Part shown: piece by piece, positions 5,337 to 7,201 of the stretch
Position numbering within the stretch: position 1 is the stretch's first letter
Layout of the letters: every line of letters begins with the position of its first letter
From: CAMYJH01 sp041589735
GTDB taxonomy: Bacteria; Pseudomonadota; Gammaproteobacteria; HK1
Direction: 5' to 3'
Assembly (NCBI GenBank): GCA_041589735.1
Contig: JBFHVA010000182.1
Span: forward strand, 1-7,201
Length of the DNA stretch: 7,201 nt
Translations under genes and position numbers: made by a program
Notes under the pieces: model-generated
Told to the model about the DNA's origin: nothing
Database searches by the model: none
What the model saw: only the letters and a program-made list of their open reading frames with translations

Positions 5337-7190
5337 ATGATTCAAGGTCACGAAATCGGATCCATAAACGTGAAGCCAGACAACGACAATCGACGGCTCG
5401 AGTCGTCGCCGGAGGTCAATGCAGTGCAGGCGCCCCGGCTGCGCCCGCTGTTGAAGCTCTGGCCCTTCATCCGACCCTATCGCTCGAGACTGTTGGTGGC
5501 GCTCAGCGTGCTGTTGATAGCTGCCGCGGCGAGTCTTTCACTGCCTGTTGCCATAAGGCTGGTTATCGACGAAGGCTTTTCTCGCGAGAGCGCCGGCGCC
5601 GTCGATCGCTACTTCATCGCGCTGTTTGCGCTGGCAGCGGTGCTGGCGGTGTTTTCCGCGGCGCGTTTTTATCTGGTGTCCTGGCTTGGCGAGCGCGTGG
5701 TGGCGGACGTGCGCAACGCGGTATACCGCCACGTCATCACCTTGAGCCCCACTTTCTTCGAGGTGACTCGAAGCGGGGAGGTGCTCTCGCGCCTCACCAC
5801 GGACACGACCCTCGTGCAGTCCATCGCCGGAGTGAATCTTTCCATTACGCTTCGAAGCGCCGTGACATTCACAGGCGGTCTCATCATGCTGGCGGTGACC
5901 AGCCCGCGGCTGACCGGGATCATGATGTTGCTGATTCCCCTAGTGCTGGTGCCGGTGCTGGTATTCGGCCGCCGGGTGCGACGATTGACGCGCACCACCC
6001 AGGACCGCATTGCCGAGGCGAGCGGTATCGCGGGGGAGACGCTGAATGCCATTCAGATGGTGCAGGCCTTCACCCTGGAGTCTTACCAGACGGAACGGTT
6101 CGGCGCTGCGGTCTCCAGCTCGTTCAAGGCCGCGATAGAAAGGATCCGGGCGCGGGCGCAGCTGACGGCACTCGCCATCCTGGTCATTTTCGGTGCGGTG
6201 GTGTTCGTGCTCTGGCTCGGCGCCCAGGCGGTGATCGAAGGCAGCATGACGCCGGGCGAGCTGGGGCAGTTTCTGCTTTATGCCATTCTGGTTTCCGGAT
6301 CGGCTGCGTCCTTGAGTGAGATGTGGAGCGAGATCCAGCGCGCGGGCGGCGCGATAGAGCGCATCGTCGAGCTGCTTCAGGTAACCGCAGACGTTAAAGC
6401 ACCGCCGAATCCGCAAGCCCTGCCTCAGCCGGCGCGGGGTGAGGTGGCATTCGAGCACGTAAAGTTCAACTATCCGTCGCGCCCGGACGTGCTTGCGCTC
6501 GATGATTTTTCTTTTCAGGTCCAACCCGGTCAGACCGTGGCGCTGGTGGGACCCTCGGGTGCGGGCAAGACCACGGTGTTTCAGTTGCTGCTGCGTTTTT
6601 ACGATCCCGGCGAGGGCCGGATTCTGCTCGACGGCATCGACGTGGCTGCAGCGCGGCCCGAGGACGTACGCCGGCGGGTGGGCATCGTGCCCCAAGAAAC
6701 TGTGGTCTTTGCCGACACGGTGCTGGAGAACATTCGCCAAGGCCGACCGGACGCGAGCGACGCAGAGGTCAAAAGCGCGGCCCGGGCGGCGGGCGTCGAG
6801 GCCTTCGTCGATTCATTGCCCGATGGCTACGCTACCTTTCTCGGCGAGCGCGGCACTCGGCTCTCCGGCGGACAGCGTCAGCGTATCGCCATCGCCCGGG
6901 CGATACTGAAAAATCCCCCGGTCATGCTGCTGGACGAAGCCACGTCCTCCCTGGATGCCGAGAGTGAACGGCTGGTGCAGCACGCCTTGGACGACCTGAT
7001 GCGCGGGCGCACCACGATCATTATTGCCCACCGTCTTGCCACCGTGCTCAAAGCGGATCGGATCATGGTCATGGACCACGGCCGCATCATCGCCGCTGGC
7101 ACCCACGAGGATCTCAGGGAAAGCAATCCGCTTTACGCCCGTCTGGCAGCGCTTCAGTTCGACGCCACCGAAAAAGAGGTAACCGCCTGA
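5337..7190 (+). CDS. MsbA-related ABC transporter, fused permease and ATP-binding half-transporter
   Basis: A 617-residue inner-membrane exporter half that should act as a homodimer and use ATP to move an unknown, probably lipid-like or hydrophobic, substrate. Six membrane helices are predicted near residues 52-76, 91-112, 166-186, 193-211, 274-298 and 308-326. The nucleotide-binding domain (about 368-608) is intact: Walker A GPSGAGKTT (405-413), Q-loop Gln453, signature LSGGQRQ (509-515), Walker B VMLLDEA (529-535) with catalytic Glu534, D-loop SSLD (537-540) and switch His565. Phrases such as LWPFIRPYR, RFYLVSWLGERVVADVR and MTPGELGQF fit the MsbA-related subgroup modelled as TIGR02204, not classical lipid A flippase MsbA. 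The frame is open to ATG 5250, but that would overlap the lipoprotein start. ATG 5337 and GTG 5370 (GGA nine bases upstream) are both possible; 5337 is used here. It ends 11 bases before the window edge. Confidence 0.95.
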   Translation: MIQGHEIGSINVKPDNDNRRLESSPEVNAVQAPRLRPLLKLWPFIRPYRSRLLVALSVLLIAAAASLSLPVAIRLVIDEGFSRESAGAVDRYFIALFALAAVLAVFSAARFYLVSWLGERVVADVRNAVYRHVITLSPTFFEVTRSGEVLSRLTTDTTLVQSIAGVNLSITLRSAVTFTGGLIMLAVTSPRLTGIMMLLIPLVLVPVLVFGRRVRRLTRTTQDRIAEASGIAGETLNAIQMVQAFTLESYQTERFGAAVSSSFKAAIERIRARAQLTALAILVIFGAVVFVLWLGAQAVIEGSMTPGELGQFLLYAILVSGSAASLSEMWSEIQRAGGAIERIVELLQVTADVKAPPNPQALPQPARGEVAFEHVKFNYPSRPDVLALDDFSFQVQPGQTVALVGPSGAGKTTVFQLLLRFYDPGEGRILLDGIDVAAARPEDVRRRVGIVPQETVVFADTVLENIRQGRPDASDAEVKSAARAAGVEAFVDSLPDGYATFLGERGTRLSGGQRQRIAIARAILKNPPVMLLDEATSSLDAESERLVQHALDDLMRGRTTIIIAHRLATVLKADRIMVMDHGRIIAAGTHEDLRESNPLYARLAALQFDATEKEVTA

Positions 7191-7201
7191 ACGGGCGTCG
7201 A

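Noticed and set aside
5940..6740. Minus-strand 266-residue frame opposite the ABC transporter
   Set aside because: It is rich in His and Arg and has no recognisable domain; the plus strand encodes a complete ABC transporter with all motifs.
1..7201. CRISPR array, tRNA, transposase or riboswitch
   Set aside because: No regularly spaced repeats, cloverleaf sequence, transposase motif or recognisable riboswitch core was found on either strand by eye.

Overview
The window carries seven protein genes on a moderately GC-rich bacterial chromosome segment. The secreted and lipidated proteins, the MsbA-type half-transporter and the general look of the proteins suggest a Gram-negative proteobacterium, probably a less-studied gammaproteobacterium; this is inferred from family resemblance only. 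I see no tRNA, rRNA, CRISPR array, insertion sequence or phage gene, and the layout looks like ordinary chromosome.

Left part (1-1843): a carbon-nitrogen hydrolase of the nitrilase superfamily, close to the DavA/RamA amidase branch, lies on the minus strand. It is divergent from a two-domain rhodanese-type sulfurtransferase on the plus strand, and the two share a short promoter region of about 120 bases.

Middle (1844-3272): a membrane-anchored class III nucleotidyl cyclase on the plus strand, built as four predicted membrane helices, a coiled coil and a catalytic domain. It is followed by 226 bases with no credible gene but several short inverted repeats.

Right-middle (3273-5241, minus strand): three genes in one direction with short gaps, likely one transcript. 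In transcription order they are a large predicted outer-membrane lipoprotein with a glycine/alanine-rich segment and a fibronectin-III-like C-terminus, an 80-residue two-helix membrane protein, and a 108-residue exported protein with four cysteines. None has a function I can name; together they look like an uncharacterised envelope cassette. GC content is visibly lower around the two small genes than in the flanks.

Right end (5337-7190, plus strand): a complete MsbA-related ABC half-transporter (fused membrane and ATPase domains), divergent from the lipoprotein operon. The parts of the window most worth a second look are the cyclase (unusual substrate-specificity residues and a MerC-like membrane part) and the three-gene envelope cassette.
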